The notes below the pieces were generated by a model that searched no databases, had not been told where the DNA came from, and saw nothing but the letters and a program-made list of their open reading frames with translations. From JABFRG01 sp038210445 (GTDB taxonomy: Bacteria; Myxococcota_A; Polyangia; Polyangiales; Polyangiaceae), in contig JBBQWQ010000013.1 of NCBI GenBank assembly GCA_038210445.1, forward strand, positions 110,048 to 174,047: DNA of 64,000 bases, given 5' to 3'. The position numbers were made by a program, and so were the translations under genes. Positions 1 through 8,221 of the stretch are shown here, piece by piece (positions within the stretch are counted from its first letter, which is position 1; every line of letters begins with the position of its first letter).

Positions 1-1
1 C

Positions 2-175
2 GATCATCACTTCCTGGTAGAGAAGAGCGAAACCAAGGATCGCACCACGGCGCGGCTGCGGCGCCTGAAAGAGAGCGAGCGGGTCGGGGAAATCGCCCGC
101 ATGCTCGGCGGCGTGAAGGTGGGCGAGGCCACCCGCAAGGCGGCCGAAGAGATGCTGCGCTGGCGGAAGAGCTAG
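2..175 (+). CDS. recN: DNA repair protein RecN, C-terminal end (partial)
   Basis: The window opens inside a rightward gene. The 57 visible residues begin DHHFLVEK and end at TAG. They match the RecN C-terminus: the short strand after the Walker B/D-loop (D/R-H-F-x-V-x-K), a run of basic residues, then the signature ERVGEIARMLGG and a final helix with AAEEML. RecN is an SMC-like ATPase that acts at double-strand breaks in recombinational repair and is normally an SOS gene. The N-terminal ATPase half and coiled coil lie outside the window. It converges on map, whose stop is 39 bp away. The family assignment rests on the MLGG-type tail only, so it is good but not certain. Confidence 0.8.
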   Translation, partial: DHHFLVEKSETKDRTTARLRRLKESERVGEIARMLGGVKVGEATRKAAEEMLRWRKS

Positions 176-213
176 CGAACGATTCGACGGCAACCCGCGC
201 GAACCGGGCGCGC

Positions 214-1011
214 TCAGGCGAAGATGGCGACCACGTTCTCGGACATGCGCAGCGGCTCGGGTCGCTCTGTCATGACCTCGTGGCCGTCTTTGGTCACCAG
301 GATGGTGTGCTCGAACTGCGCTGAGAGCGTGCCGTCGACGGTGCGGGCGGTCCACCTGTCGCTCTCGTCGATCTCCACCTCGAAGCCGCCGATGTTGACC
401 ATGGGCTCGATGGTAAAGGTCATGCCGGCGCGGAGGCGCTCGCCAGTGCCGGCGCGCCCGTAGTGCTTCACCTGCGGGTCTTCGTGAAAGCGCCGACCGA
501 TGCCATGGCCCACGAAGTCGCGAACCACGCTGCACCCTTCCGCCTCGGCGTACTCCTGGATGGCGTGGCCGATGTCGCCCAGCCGCGCGCCGTCGCGCAC
601 GACGGCGATGGCGCGCCGAAGCGACTCGCGCGAGACCTCGGTGACCTTGCGGGCCGCTTCCGACGGCGTACCGAGGTAGAAGGTTGCCGAGGTGTCGCCG
701 TAGAAGCCCTTGTAGAATGTGGTGACGTCGACGTTCACGATGTCGCCGTCCTTGAGGACTTGCGGACCGGGGATGCCGTGGCACACGACCTCGTTGACCG
801 ACGTGCAAACGCTCTTGGGGAAGCGCTTGTAGTTGAGCGGCGCGGGGTAGGCGCCGCGGCGGATGGTGTCCTCGTGGACGATGGTGTTGATGTCTTCGGT
901 GGTCATGCCCACGCGAATTTTCTCACCCACCAAGAGGAGCGTCTCGGCCGCCATCCGGCACGCGACGCGCATCTGCTCGATCTCTTTGGGGCTCTTGATG
1001 TCGATGGCCAT
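214..1011 (-). CDS. map: Methionine aminopeptidase, type I
   Basis: 265 aa, the usual length for a type I enzyme. It removes the N-terminal Met from nascent cytosolic proteins. The complete metal site of the pita-bread fold is visible: D95 and D106 (in NVDVTTFYKGFYGDTS), H169 (VGHGIG), E202 (TIEPM) and E234 (FEHT), with substrate-contacting H78 in CHGIPG. There is no N-terminal SH3/zinc extension. The start is ATG 15 bp downstream of a small lipoprotein gene on the same strand, so the two probably form an operon. Converges with recN. No unusual residues seen. Confidence 0.96.
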   Translation of the reverse strand: MAIDIKSPKEIEQMRVACRMAAETLLLVGEKIRVGMTTEDINTIVHEDTIRRGAYPAPLNYKRFPKSVCTSVNEVVCHGIPGPQVLKDGDIVNVDVTTFYKGFYGDTSATFYLGTPSEAARKVTEVSRESLRRAIAVVRDGARLGDIGHAIQEYAEAEGCSVVRDFVGHGIGRRFHEDPQVKHYGRAGTGERLRAGMTFTIEPMVNIGGFEVEIDESDRWTARTVDGTLSAQFEHTILVTKDGHEVMTERPEPLRMSENVVAIFA

Positions 1012-1025
1012 AAAACCGCCTGCTT

Positions 1026-1571
1026 CTACTTCTTCACTTCGTCGAGCGCCAGTGAATCGCTCACCGCGTGAATGACCGCTTTGGAGTCCGGCGCGAGGTG
1101 GAAGTGGAGCTCCTTGTCGCCATCGGCGAGGACGAACTCCTTCACGAAGATGACGAACGTTTTGCCCACCAGACCCCCCTCGAGGTTCTTCACGAGCCCG
1201 ATGGACACCGATTTTTCGTCGATGCGGACGTTGAACGGGCTCTTGGGCGGGTACTTGCCCACCATCTCGTCGCCGAGCGTGCTCATCGAGAGCTGGTACA
1301 CGGAGTGCTCCTCAGAGGTTCGGGCGGTCACCGTGAGGATTCGAACCCGGAGCACGGCATCGGCGTCTCTGGTGCGCTCGCGAAACTGCGGGTCGGTCGC
1401 CGGGTCGTAGCTCTTGTCGAAGTCCATCCCGACCGCGCTGGGCTCAATGGTGTCGTCGAAAAGTGCCGTAATTTTGCCAACATAGGTCGGTAGCGGCCGG
1501 TTCGTCATGGCGGGGCCGCAGGCGCTCCCCAGGGCGATCATGAAGAGGAGGGCGTAAGGGCGACCAGGCAT
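1026..1571 (-). CDS. Predicted lipoprotein of unknown function
   Basis: 181 aa from the ATG at 1571. The frame stays open further upstream, but this ATG gives a clean lipoprotein signal: MPGRPYALLFMIALGSAC, with the lipobox cysteine at residue 18. The rest is a soluble periplasmic or outer-membrane-attached domain rich in beta-strand-like sequence (residues about 60-175, for example VLRVRILTVT and GKTFVIFVKEF). I do not recognise the family. The stop is 15 bp upstream of map, so the two are likely cotranscribed. The next gene upstream (1759) is divergent, leaving about 190 bp for a shared promoter region. Confidence 0.75.
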   Translation of the reverse strand: MPGRPYALLFMIALGSACGPAMTNRPLPTYVGKITALFDDTIEPSAVGMDFDKSYDPATDPQFRERTRDADAVLRVRILTVTARTSEEHSVYQLSMSTLGDEMVGKYPPKSPFNVRIDEKSVSIGLVKNLEGGLVGKTFVIFVKEFVLADGDKELHFHLAPDSKAVIHAVSDSLALDEVKK

Positions 1572-1758
1572 ATCCCGTTTTCTTACCAGGTTTCGGCTGT
1601 CGCATCGAAGACTTGGCGAGGCCCCCCAGGGCCCGGAAAGGAGGGCCCATACAGGTCCTACAATGTCGCTCCCAAATCGGTGTATCCTGCCACCCCGCGA
1701 GCGAGACCGCTCGCCCCCGAACCGAACTCGAGGCGCGGCCTCGGTAGAGACGAAAACC

Positions 1759-2721
1759 ATGAAACGATCGCACGTTCTCCCCCTCGCTCTCGCGGCCTTC
1801 GCCGGAATCTTCGCGGCCCATGCATCGGGCTGCGCCGCCGCCTCCAAGGCGCCCACCCAGGCATCACCCGGCGGTGAGCCCACCTCCGACGAGAGCTCGG
1901 GCTCGGGCGGCGAAGGCTCGGGCTCGGGTGGGTCTGGCGCCTCGCCCTCGCCGCGTTCCGACACTTCACCTGCGCCCGCCGGCACCGCCGCGGTGGTGAG
2001 CGCCGGCGCCGGCACCATGGACGGCGTGAAGTTCGGCATGACCCGCAACGACGTGTTCCGCGTCTACAACGAGTCCGGCGGCATCATCGACAAGGACTAC
2101 GACGCCGTGCTGCGCAAGATGCAGCCGGGCGTGCAGATGAAGGCCACCGAAGCCGAGCGCGACAACGTCAAGCGCGGCTTCGAGCGCAGCGTCATCGAGT
2201 TCAAGGACCTGCCCACGGGGCTCGACTCCACCGGTCTTCGCGCCGAGTACTCGTACAAGAACCGCGAGTCCATCGCCATCCTCGACCGGCCGGGCAAGCG
2301 GCGCATCTTCTTCTTCATCGGCGACCGCTTGTGGAAGCTGTACGACGAGGTGAAGCTCGCCGGCGCGGCCGGCATCGGTGCGTCTTACAAGGAAGCGCTT
2401 ACCAAGCTTGGCGCGCAGTTCGGCGGCGCGGGCAAGGCCGTGGCGGGCGCGCCGTTCCCGACCACCGAATGGCAAGACGCATCGACCCACATGCGAGCAG
2501 TGGACCGCTCCAGCGAAAAGGTGGTGGGCGTCGTGCTCGAAGAGAAGTCGACCCTCGCCAACCTTCCGCAGTTGCGCTCGGCCAAGGTCGACGACCCGTT
2601 CGCCATCGACCCGTCGATCTCGGCGGTCACCAAGGGCGGAATCAGCGATCCCAATGCGGGCGGCGCGCCCACCGCGACCGCCAGCGCCAGCGGCAAGGTC
2701 AAGCCGCCGAAAAAGAAGTAG
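1759..2721 (+). CDS. Predicted lipoprotein with Ser/Gly-rich linker
   Basis: 320 aa from ATG 1759. The N-terminus is a lipoprotein signal (MKRSHVLPLALAAFAGIFAA, then HASGC with the cysteine near residue 25). A flexible linker of about 50 residues follows, rich in Gly, Ser and Pro, and then a globular domain from about residue 85 beginning GVKFGMTRNDVFRVY. The phrase 'gvkfGMtrdeV' resembles small lipoproteins in which a short helix-strand unit is reused, but I cannot name the family. The C-terminus is basic (KVKPPKKK). An upstream in-frame start exists but would bury the signal peptide. It is followed after 48 bp by the NifU-like gene. Confidence 0.75.
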   Translation: MKRSHVLPLALAAFAGIFAAHASGCAAASKAPTQASPGGEPTSDESSGSGGEGSGSGGSGASPSPRSDTSPAPAGTAAVVSAGAGTMDGVKFGMTRNDVFRVYNESGGIIDKDYDAVLRKMQPGVQMKATEAERDNVKRGFERSVIEFKDLPTGLDSTGLRAEYSYKNRESIAILDRPGKRRIFFFIGDRLWKLYDEVKLAGAAGIGASYKEALTKLGAQFGGAGKAVAGAPFPTTEWQDASTHMRAVDRSSEKVVGVVLEEKSTLANLPQLRSAKVDDPFAIDPSISAVTKGGISDPNAGGAPTATASASGKVKPPKKK

Positions 2722-2769
2722 CGGACCGCGCCTACCCAACCTCGCCGCAATCGTGTACGGTCGGCGTTA

Positions 2770-3084
2770 GTGGCACGCTCGAACAACGCAGACTCCGGCA
2801 CGCCGGAGTCGCTCGAACCTCCGGAGCTCTTCGAACGCGTGGCGGCGGCATGCAGGGAACGTGTCCTGCCGCTCGTCACCGCCGACGCCGGAGAGCTCTA
2901 TCTGGTGAGTGTGACCGTCGACGAGGTGCACGTGCACCTGGCGGGAACGTGCGCCGGATGTCCGGGTGCGGTTCTCACCGAGCGTCACCTCATCGCCCCG
3001 GTGGTGAACGAGGCGCTTCCGAGTGCCACGTTGCGGGTGACCACCGGCTGGCGAACGCCCTCCGGCGCGCAGCGCCTCTCCTGA
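2770..3084 (+). CDS. NifU C-terminal-like (Nfu) iron-sulfur scaffold protein
   Basis: 104 aa with a GTG start. Residues about 20-95 look like the NifU C-terminal domain, which carries a labile Fe-S cluster on a CxxC pair: here C-A-G-C-P-G within LAGTCAGCPGAVLTE. In the family this domain accepts or delivers [4Fe-4S] clusters to client proteins in the cytosol. The strand before the motif (VDEVHVHLAG) and the helix after it (TERHLIAPVVNEAL) fit the fold. It is a stand-alone domain with no IscU or A-type part. The first 20 residues are a variable tail. The GTG start is not backed by a strong ribosome binding site. Confidence 0.85.
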   Translation: MARSNNADSGTPESLEPPELFERVAAACRERVLPLVTADAGELYLVSVTVDEVHVHLAGTCAGCPGAVLTERHLIAPVVNEALPSATLRVTTGWRTPSGAQRLS

Positions 3085-3178
3085 GCGAGGGCGACTTTTT
3101 CGCAGGGCGCTGGCTGTGGTTTTCCCGCGGGTAGCGCGGGGTGAAGACGCACATGGTGCGTGCACGGTTTGTCTGGCG

Positions 3179-4144
3179 ATGCGAAGCGAAAGCGAGCAAC
3201 ATAGTTTTGTGGCGCGCTATCGACTTCGATTCCTGCTCCAGGAATTCGACCTGGCCTCCGGCGTAACCCTGCTCGGGCGAAGCTCGGAATGTCACATTAC
3301 CATCGAGGACCCGCTGGTCTCACGGGTTCACGCGCGCATCGAGCTCGCGAACGGGGTGGCGACGCTGAGCGACCAAGGCAGTCGCAACGGGGTTCGCATC
3401 AATGGGAGAGCCATTCAAGGTCCGACCCACATCGAGAATGGCGATCGCATTCGTCTGGGCACGCAGGAGCTCGTGTTCGCCCGCGTCGAGACCCAGGCCA
3501 GCAGCGCGAAGACGACGGGGTTTTTGCGGCACTGCGCGCGGTGTCGCCTGCCGTATCCAGAAGAGGCAGGCAACTGCCCCAGTTGCGGCAGTGAAGAGGT
3601 GCTCGCCGACGACACGCTGACGGGGCGCCAAGGCGACCAGAAGGTATGGCAGCTCCAGCTTTACGTGGAGGTGCTGGAGCGCGCGTTGGCCACCGGACGA
3701 CACGCCGAGTGCGAGCGCATCCTCGGTCGCGCCGGGTCCGAGATCGACGAACGCGTCGCGCAGGGCGGCAAGGTCGAACCGCCGCTGGTGGCCGCGCTCG
3801 CGCACATCACCGCGCGGCTCGCCATCGCCGCCAAGAGTGCCATGTGGGCTTGCTGGGCGATCCGCCTGCACCGTCAGCTCGCCACGGTTCCCAGCGAAGA
3901 GACGCTGCGGGCGTTCGACCAGCTCGCCACCGAGTTTCCCATGGAAGCCGGGGGCGTTCTGGGCGAGCTCGCTGCGTTCTTTGCGGCGCGCGGCGACCTT
4001 CCGGGCGCAGCCGAGTCCGCCGTGCGGCTCAATGCCCTGGCCGACCGCGTGGCGCTCTCGGCGACCGGTTCCGGCGCCACCACGACGGGCCCGCGCCCGA
4101 CCGCAGCACCGCCCTTTGCGGGGCGCGGCGCCGGCGACGCCTAG
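3179..4144 (+). CDS. FHA domain protein with zinc ribbon
   Basis: 321 aa from ATG 3179; an earlier in-frame GTG at 3116 would only add an unstructured tail. Residues about 15-100 form a forkhead-associated domain with the phosphothreonine-binding signatures GRSS, SRVHA and GSRNG followed by NG. FHA domains read pThr marks set by Ser/Thr kinases, and two such kinases occur nearby. A CxxC...CxxC zinc ribbon (CARC and CPSC) follows at about 118-135. The remainder is helical with alanine-rich repeats that may be TPR-like. The neighbouring downstream gene is another FHA protein on the same strand. Probably a cytoplasmic adaptor in kinase signalling; that role is inferred. Confidence 0.85.
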   Translation: MRSESEQHSFVARYRLRFLLQEFDLASGVTLLGRSSECHITIEDPLVSRVHARIELANGVATLSDQGSRNGVRINGRAIQGPTHIENGDRIRLGTQELVFARVETQASSAKTTGFLRHCARCRLPYPEEAGNCPSCGSEEVLADDTLTGRQGDQKVWQLQLYVEVLERALATGRHAECERILGRAGSEIDERVAQGGKVEPPLVAALAHITARLAIAAKSAMWACWAIRLHRQLATVPSEETLRAFDQLATEFPMEAGGVLGELAAFFAARGDLPGAAESAVRLNALADRVALSATGSGATTTGPRPTAAPPFAGRGAGDA

Positions 4145-4385
4145 CGAGCCCCGTCTTTTGCGGCGAGTTTCCGCCTCCCACCCGCGCCAAGGGCCGGGGC
4201 GCTTGCGCATAGGAGGCGCCGATGCGCGCGGGAGGTGCCCTACTGACGAATGGAAAAAGATTGAACTTCCAGGGTCATCGAGCGCATTCTGAGGGGAAGC
4301 TGCGGAACTCGCGACGGCGGGGCCTGCGGCGCCGGCTTCTCCGGACTCGAACCCTTCCCCGTAGCCCGCCCGTCCCGTTGAACGC

Positions 4386-5249
4386 ATGCGTTTTCGTCTG
4401 CGGTACCAGCAGCATGACCTCGAGCTGAACGAGGGACAATTCGCGGTGGGCCGCAATGCCAGCTGCCAGCTCGCGCTCGACGATCCTCTGGTGTCGCGTC
4501 GGCACGCGCTGTTCACCGTGTCGTACGACACGGTGTTGGTGGAGGACCTGGCGAGCCGCAATGGCGTGCTCGTCAACGGCGTCCGCATCGAGGGCCCCAC
4601 CGAGGTCATGGTGGGCGATCGCGTGCTCATCGGATCGCAGGAGATCACGCTCCTGGTTGCCGCCGAGACAGAGGACCGCATGCCGGCGGCGCGGGTGGCC
4701 AAAATGACACTGCCCAAGCTGCCGGCGCAGGCGGTGCATGACGCCATTGCGTACGCCGAGGAGCACGGCACCATCGAGGGGCACTTCAACCCCGACCTCG
4801 AGACCAGCATGCTGCGGCGCGCGGAGCAGTTCCGTGTGCTGGGCGGCGTGGCCGACAAGGCCCTGGCGCTCGGACGCTCTGCGGAAGCGGAGCGCCTGCT
4901 CGCCTCGGCCTTGGCCGACGTCATCGAAGCGAGCCGTGCCGGGCGTTTGCTCCCGATCGAGCTGGTGGACGAGGCCGCGCGCTTCTCGGCGCGGCTCGCC
5001 ACCGCCACCGGCAAAGGCGGTTGGGCCGACTACGTGGTGGAGCTGTACCAGGCGCAAGACCGACCGCCGCCTGCACCCGTGATTGCCGAGCTCTACACTG
5101 CGTTGCGGAAGATCACGAACCTCGACGTGGCCCGCCTGCGGGCGTTCGTGGACCAGATTCGCGGGTATGCGGGGGCTTACGGTCCGGCAGACCGATTCCT
5201 GTTCCAGCGGCTCGAGGGGCTCTTGCGGATAGCGACGACGCTGCAATAG
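4386..5249 (+). CDS. FHA domain protein
   Basis: 287 aa. The N-terminal FHA domain (residues about 3-95) shows VGRNASC, the core SRRHA and ASRNGVLVNG, the residues that normally contact phosphothreonine. The C-terminal 180 residues are helical, without a recognised enzyme domain. The general plan, an FHA followed by an alpha-helical region, is the same as in the preceding gene, so the two are likely paralogues that arose by duplication. 241 bp separate them, with no clear terminator. The last 137 bp overlap the 3' end of the DciA-like gene on the other strand. Confidence 0.87.
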   Translation: MRFRLRYQQHDLELNEGQFAVGRNASCQLALDDPLVSRRHALFTVSYDTVLVEDLASRNGVLVNGVRIEGPTEVMVGDRVLIGSQEITLLVAAETEDRMPAARVAKMTLPKLPAQAVHDAIAYAEEHGTIEGHFNPDLETSMLRRAEQFRVLGGVADKALALGRSAEAERLLASALADVIEASRAGRLLPIELVDEAARFSARLATATGKGGWADYVVELYQAQDRPPPAPVIAELYTALRKITNLDVARLRAFVDQIRGYAGAYGPADRFLFQRLEGLLRIATTLQ

Positions 5250-5706
5250 CCAGCGACACGCTGGCGGCGCCGCGAATCAGCTCCGCCAGGTCTGCGTCCT
5301 CGACCGCGTCGATGATCGCGGCGAGCCCCTCGGGAATGGGACCGCCCTGGGGCACCTTGCGCACGACGCGCCGCTCGGGTGGCCGCTCGAAGTGCTCGAC
5401 CTCGCCGACCCGGAAACGAAGCCGATCGCACGGCACCCCGGCGGCGCGCAGGCGCTCTACGATGGCTTCGGCGAGGAAGCCGAGCTCGCTGGCCCAGGCG
5501 CTGGTGGAGACGCGCACCCACAGCGTACCGCGAGCGAGCGTGACCGGGGTCGCGCGCATGGCGATGCGCGAGCCCACCGCGTCGCGCCATACCCGATGGG
5601 CGATCGGGAGGACCACCTTCGAGAAGCGCTGCTCGCCGCTCTTGCGGAGCACGTCTTCTAGCGGCTCCGGCGCGGACAGGTTGTTTCGGCGGGGCCGCTT
5701 GCGCAT
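5113..5706 (-). CDS. DUF721/DciA-like protein
   Basis: 197 aa from ATG 5706. Residues about 10-110 match the DUF721 (DciA) fold: EPLEDVLRKSG near the start, VWRDAVG, then TLWVRVSTSAWASELGFL, the most conserved block of the family. DciA-type proteins help load the replicative helicase DnaB in bacteria lacking DnaC. The tail after residue 125 is low-complexity and basic. The last 137 bp are antisense to the end of the FHA gene at 4386-5249, so both proteins have poorly conserved C-termini over the overlap. It lies 50 bp downstream of the HEAT-repeat gene. Confidence 0.8.
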   Translation of the reverse strand: MRKRPRRNNLSAPEPLEDVLRKSGEQRFSKVVLPIAHRVWRDAVGSRIAMRATPVTLARGTLWVRVSTSAWASELGFLAEAIVERLRAAGVPCDRLRFRVGEVEHFERPPERRVVRKVPQGGPIPEGLAAIIDAVEDADLAELIRGAASVSLAIAASSLSARAPRAAGTGIGLPDRKPPHTRESGPRTPAGGPRRGS

Positions 5707-5756
5707 CGCGTGATCGGTACCACGCGGGGGCACCCGGGGCCAGGTGGTCGCTTTCG

Positions 5757-8177
5757 CTAGCGACCGGGCGCGAGGGTGATGGTCTCGCCCGGAGGCAGCG
5801 CTTCGAACACCGCGCCCCGGCGATCGGCGAGGCCCACGCGCACCAGGCCCGACGAGTACGAGAGCGCGTACGGCGCGCTCGGCTTGGGGCTCACGCCTTC
5901 GTGGACCACGAAGATCAACGTCGGCTCGCCGTTCTTGCCAGGAGGGGTCTCGGGCGCGTCGGCGCGGCAAATGGCCGCCACCCGCGGTACCCGTTCGCGC
6001 AGCAGGCATTCGCCCAGGGCGCGGCGATCGATGTCGCCGCCGCGGCCGATCGCCCGAGCGGCCGCGATGCGCACGCCCTCGTCGCGATCGGAGAGGAGCA
6101 AGCGACGTTCGAGCGCGCCGTCGCCGCAACGCCTGCCCGCCAGCCACAACCCGACGAGCGCGTTGCTGCGCGCCCAAGGGGCAGCCGACTCGAGGAGCGG
6201 GCAGAGTGCCTCGACCCGCTTGGTGCGGCCCGCAATGCGCGCGAGTGCTCCCGCGGCGTTCACCGCCACATCGGTGTCGGCGTCGGCGGCCGCGCGCGCC
6301 AGCTCGGCGACCACGCTGGCGTCGCCGGCGGCGCCGAGCGACCACGCAGCTTGCGCGCGCACCGAGCTGTCGCGGTCCGCGAGGAGCTTGCGCAGGTCGG
6401 GTGCGGCGGCACTACCACGCGCGCCCAGGGCGCTGGCCAGCGTGCGTCGGTCGGGCGCGTCGCCCGCGAGAAAGCGAACATAGGTGCCGGAGCGCGAACG
6501 GCCGAGCGCCTCGAGGAGTGGATCGCGCTCGGTCGCGGGTACCGCTCCGAGCAGATCGACCACCCGTTGATCGGAGGCCTTGTCGGGGTCGAGCCGGGCG
6601 AACGTGCCCGCCAGACCGATGAGCGCGGCCTGCCGGTCTACCTCTGCGTCGCGCTCCAGCCGGTCGAGCAGACCGCGGCGTGCAAGTGGGCCCCCGATGC
6701 GCTGAAGCGCCGCTGCCGCGTGCAGGCGCGCCGCGCCATCACCGGTCGAGAGCTCGCTCAAGAGCACGCGGTCGGTTTCGTCCGAGGGCACGTTGCCGAG
6801 CGCATCGATGGCCGCGACGCGAAGCGCCGGTGTCGAGAGCAAGCGCACCAAGCTGGCGGCAGCGCGCGGCGAGCCGGTCTTTCCCAGCAGAAGCGCGAGC
6901 TCCGCGCGCTCTTCCGGGATGATATGTGTATTCTGCAATGCGATGGCGATGGGATCCACGGCCCGGCCGTCGGGCGCAGTATCCTTGAGAATGCGGGCCG
7001 CCGCGCGTCGGCTCTCCTGGCGAGTAGCCGGGTTGTCGTCGACCAAAAACTCGAGCACCACCGGCAGCGACGAGGGCGCGTTCAGCGCGTGGAGCGCGAA
7101 GGCCGGCGCCAACACGCCGCGCCGCAGGGCGGGCACCACCGTGTCGTCGACCCGGTCGGGCCGCGTCTCGCCCAGCACCCAGGCCGCGCTCTGTGCCGCT
7201 CGGGCCGGCTCGCCTCGGCGCACCACCTTCAGAAGCTCGTCGCTGGCCCGCGCCCCTTGCCGCACCAGCGCGCTGCGTACCGGGGTGGGCTCGATGCCGG
7301 CGGAGGCGTCTTCGTTGGCGCCGAGGAGGGCGACGAGCGCGCGCACCGCCTCTGGCAGCGGAATGCGGCCGAGCGCGGCGATGGCCGCCTGGCGGACGTT
7401 GGGCGCGCGATCGACGGCCAGCACCGAGATGGGCTCGATGGCATCGAGCGGACCGAGGGCAGCCAAAGCGGAGAGCGCGTCGACCCGAACGTCGGCCGAG
7501 TTGTCGCGCAAGAGAATGAGGAGCGCCTGCGTCGCGCGCGCATCGCCGAGCTGCCCCAACGCGCGCGCGATGGCCTGCCGCACTTCGGGCACCGAGTCTT
7601 GCACCTTGCCGATGAGCGGCACCACGCTTCGGCTGTCGCCCAGGCGAGCCAGGGCGCGCACGATCTCCACCCGCACCGTGGGGGCGGGATCGTCGAGCTT
7701 CGAGAGCAGGGGCGCCACGGCGTCGGGATGAGCCTGGGCGGCGAGCGCCGCTGCGGCTGCGGTGCGCACCAGTGGATCGCCGTCGCCGAGCGCGCGCGAT
7801 AGAGCGGGAATGGCCTTCGCATCGGGAAGCACCCGGACCAGGTTGCACGCCGCGATGCGCAGACGGACCTCGCGATCGCCGAGCCACGGCTGCACCAGCT
7901 CCACCGCTTCGCGGATTGCCAGCGTGGCCGCCGCTTGCGCCGCCAGTACCCGTACGTCGGGGTCGGCGTCTACCAGGAGCTTGAGGACGATGGGCGTCGC
8001 GCGCACGCGGCCCAGCGCCAGCAGGTCGCGCGCGGCCGCTCGTCGTGCTCCGACGTCGGCGGCGCGGCTCGCCTCGTCGATGCGCGCCGCTACGTCGGGC
8101 CACGTGAGCGCGTGCGCCGAAGGAGAGGCGGCCAGGGCGAGGACCAGGGCGAAGCCCACTGCGGCGGCTCGATGCAC
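5757..8177 (-). CDS. Secreted HEAT-repeat protein
   Basis: 806 aa from a GTG at 8177, chosen because it starts directly on a signal peptide (VHRAAAVGFALVLALAASPSAHA). Longer in-frame extensions upstream run through another gene. Nearly all of the mature protein is HEAT/PBS-type helical repeats: units of about 31 residues with DPDVRVLAAQA, DPLVRTAAAAAL, APTVRVEIVRAL, SADVRVDALSAL and similar, at least fifteen times. Such solenoids bind proteins; no catalytic motif is seen. The C-terminal 60 residues break the pattern and end in a beta-rich segment. It is the last gene of an envelope operon that starts at 11793. Confidence 0.85.
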   Translation of the reverse strand: MHRAAAVGFALVLALAASPSAHALTWPDVAARIDEASRAADVGARRAAARDLLALGRVRATPIVLKLLVDADPDVRVLAAQAAATLAIREAVELVQPWLGDREVRLRIAACNLVRVLPDAKAIPALSRALGDGDPLVRTAAAAALAAQAHPDAVAPLLSKLDDPAPTVRVEIVRALARLGDSRSVVPLIGKVQDSVPEVRQAIARALGQLGDARATQALLILLRDNSADVRVDALSALAALGPLDAIEPISVLAVDRAPNVRQAAIAALGRIPLPEAVRALVALLGANEDASAGIEPTPVRSALVRQGARASDELLKVVRRGEPARAAQSAAWVLGETRPDRVDDTVVPALRRGVLAPAFALHALNAPSSLPVVLEFLVDDNPATRQESRRAAARILKDTAPDGRAVDPIAIALQNTHIIPEERAELALLLGKTGSPRAAASLVRLLSTPALRVAAIDALGNVPSDETDRVLLSELSTGDGAARLHAAAALQRIGGPLARRGLLDRLERDAEVDRQAALIGLAGTFARLDPDKASDQRVVDLLGAVPATERDPLLEALGRSRSGTYVRFLAGDAPDRRTLASALGARGSAAAPDLRKLLADRDSSVRAQAAWSLGAAGDASVVAELARAAADADTDVAVNAAGALARIAGRTKRVEALCPLLESAAPWARSNALVGLWLAGRRCGDGALERRLLLSDRDEGVRIAAARAIGRGGDIDRRALGECLLRERVPRVAAICRADAPETPPGKNGEPTLIFVVHEGVSPKPSAPYALSYSSGLVRVGLADRRGAVFEALPPGETITLAPGR

Positions 8178-8221
8178 CCGGCCGAGTGTATCAGACCGCC
8201 AGGGCGGGCTCGGGTGCGACG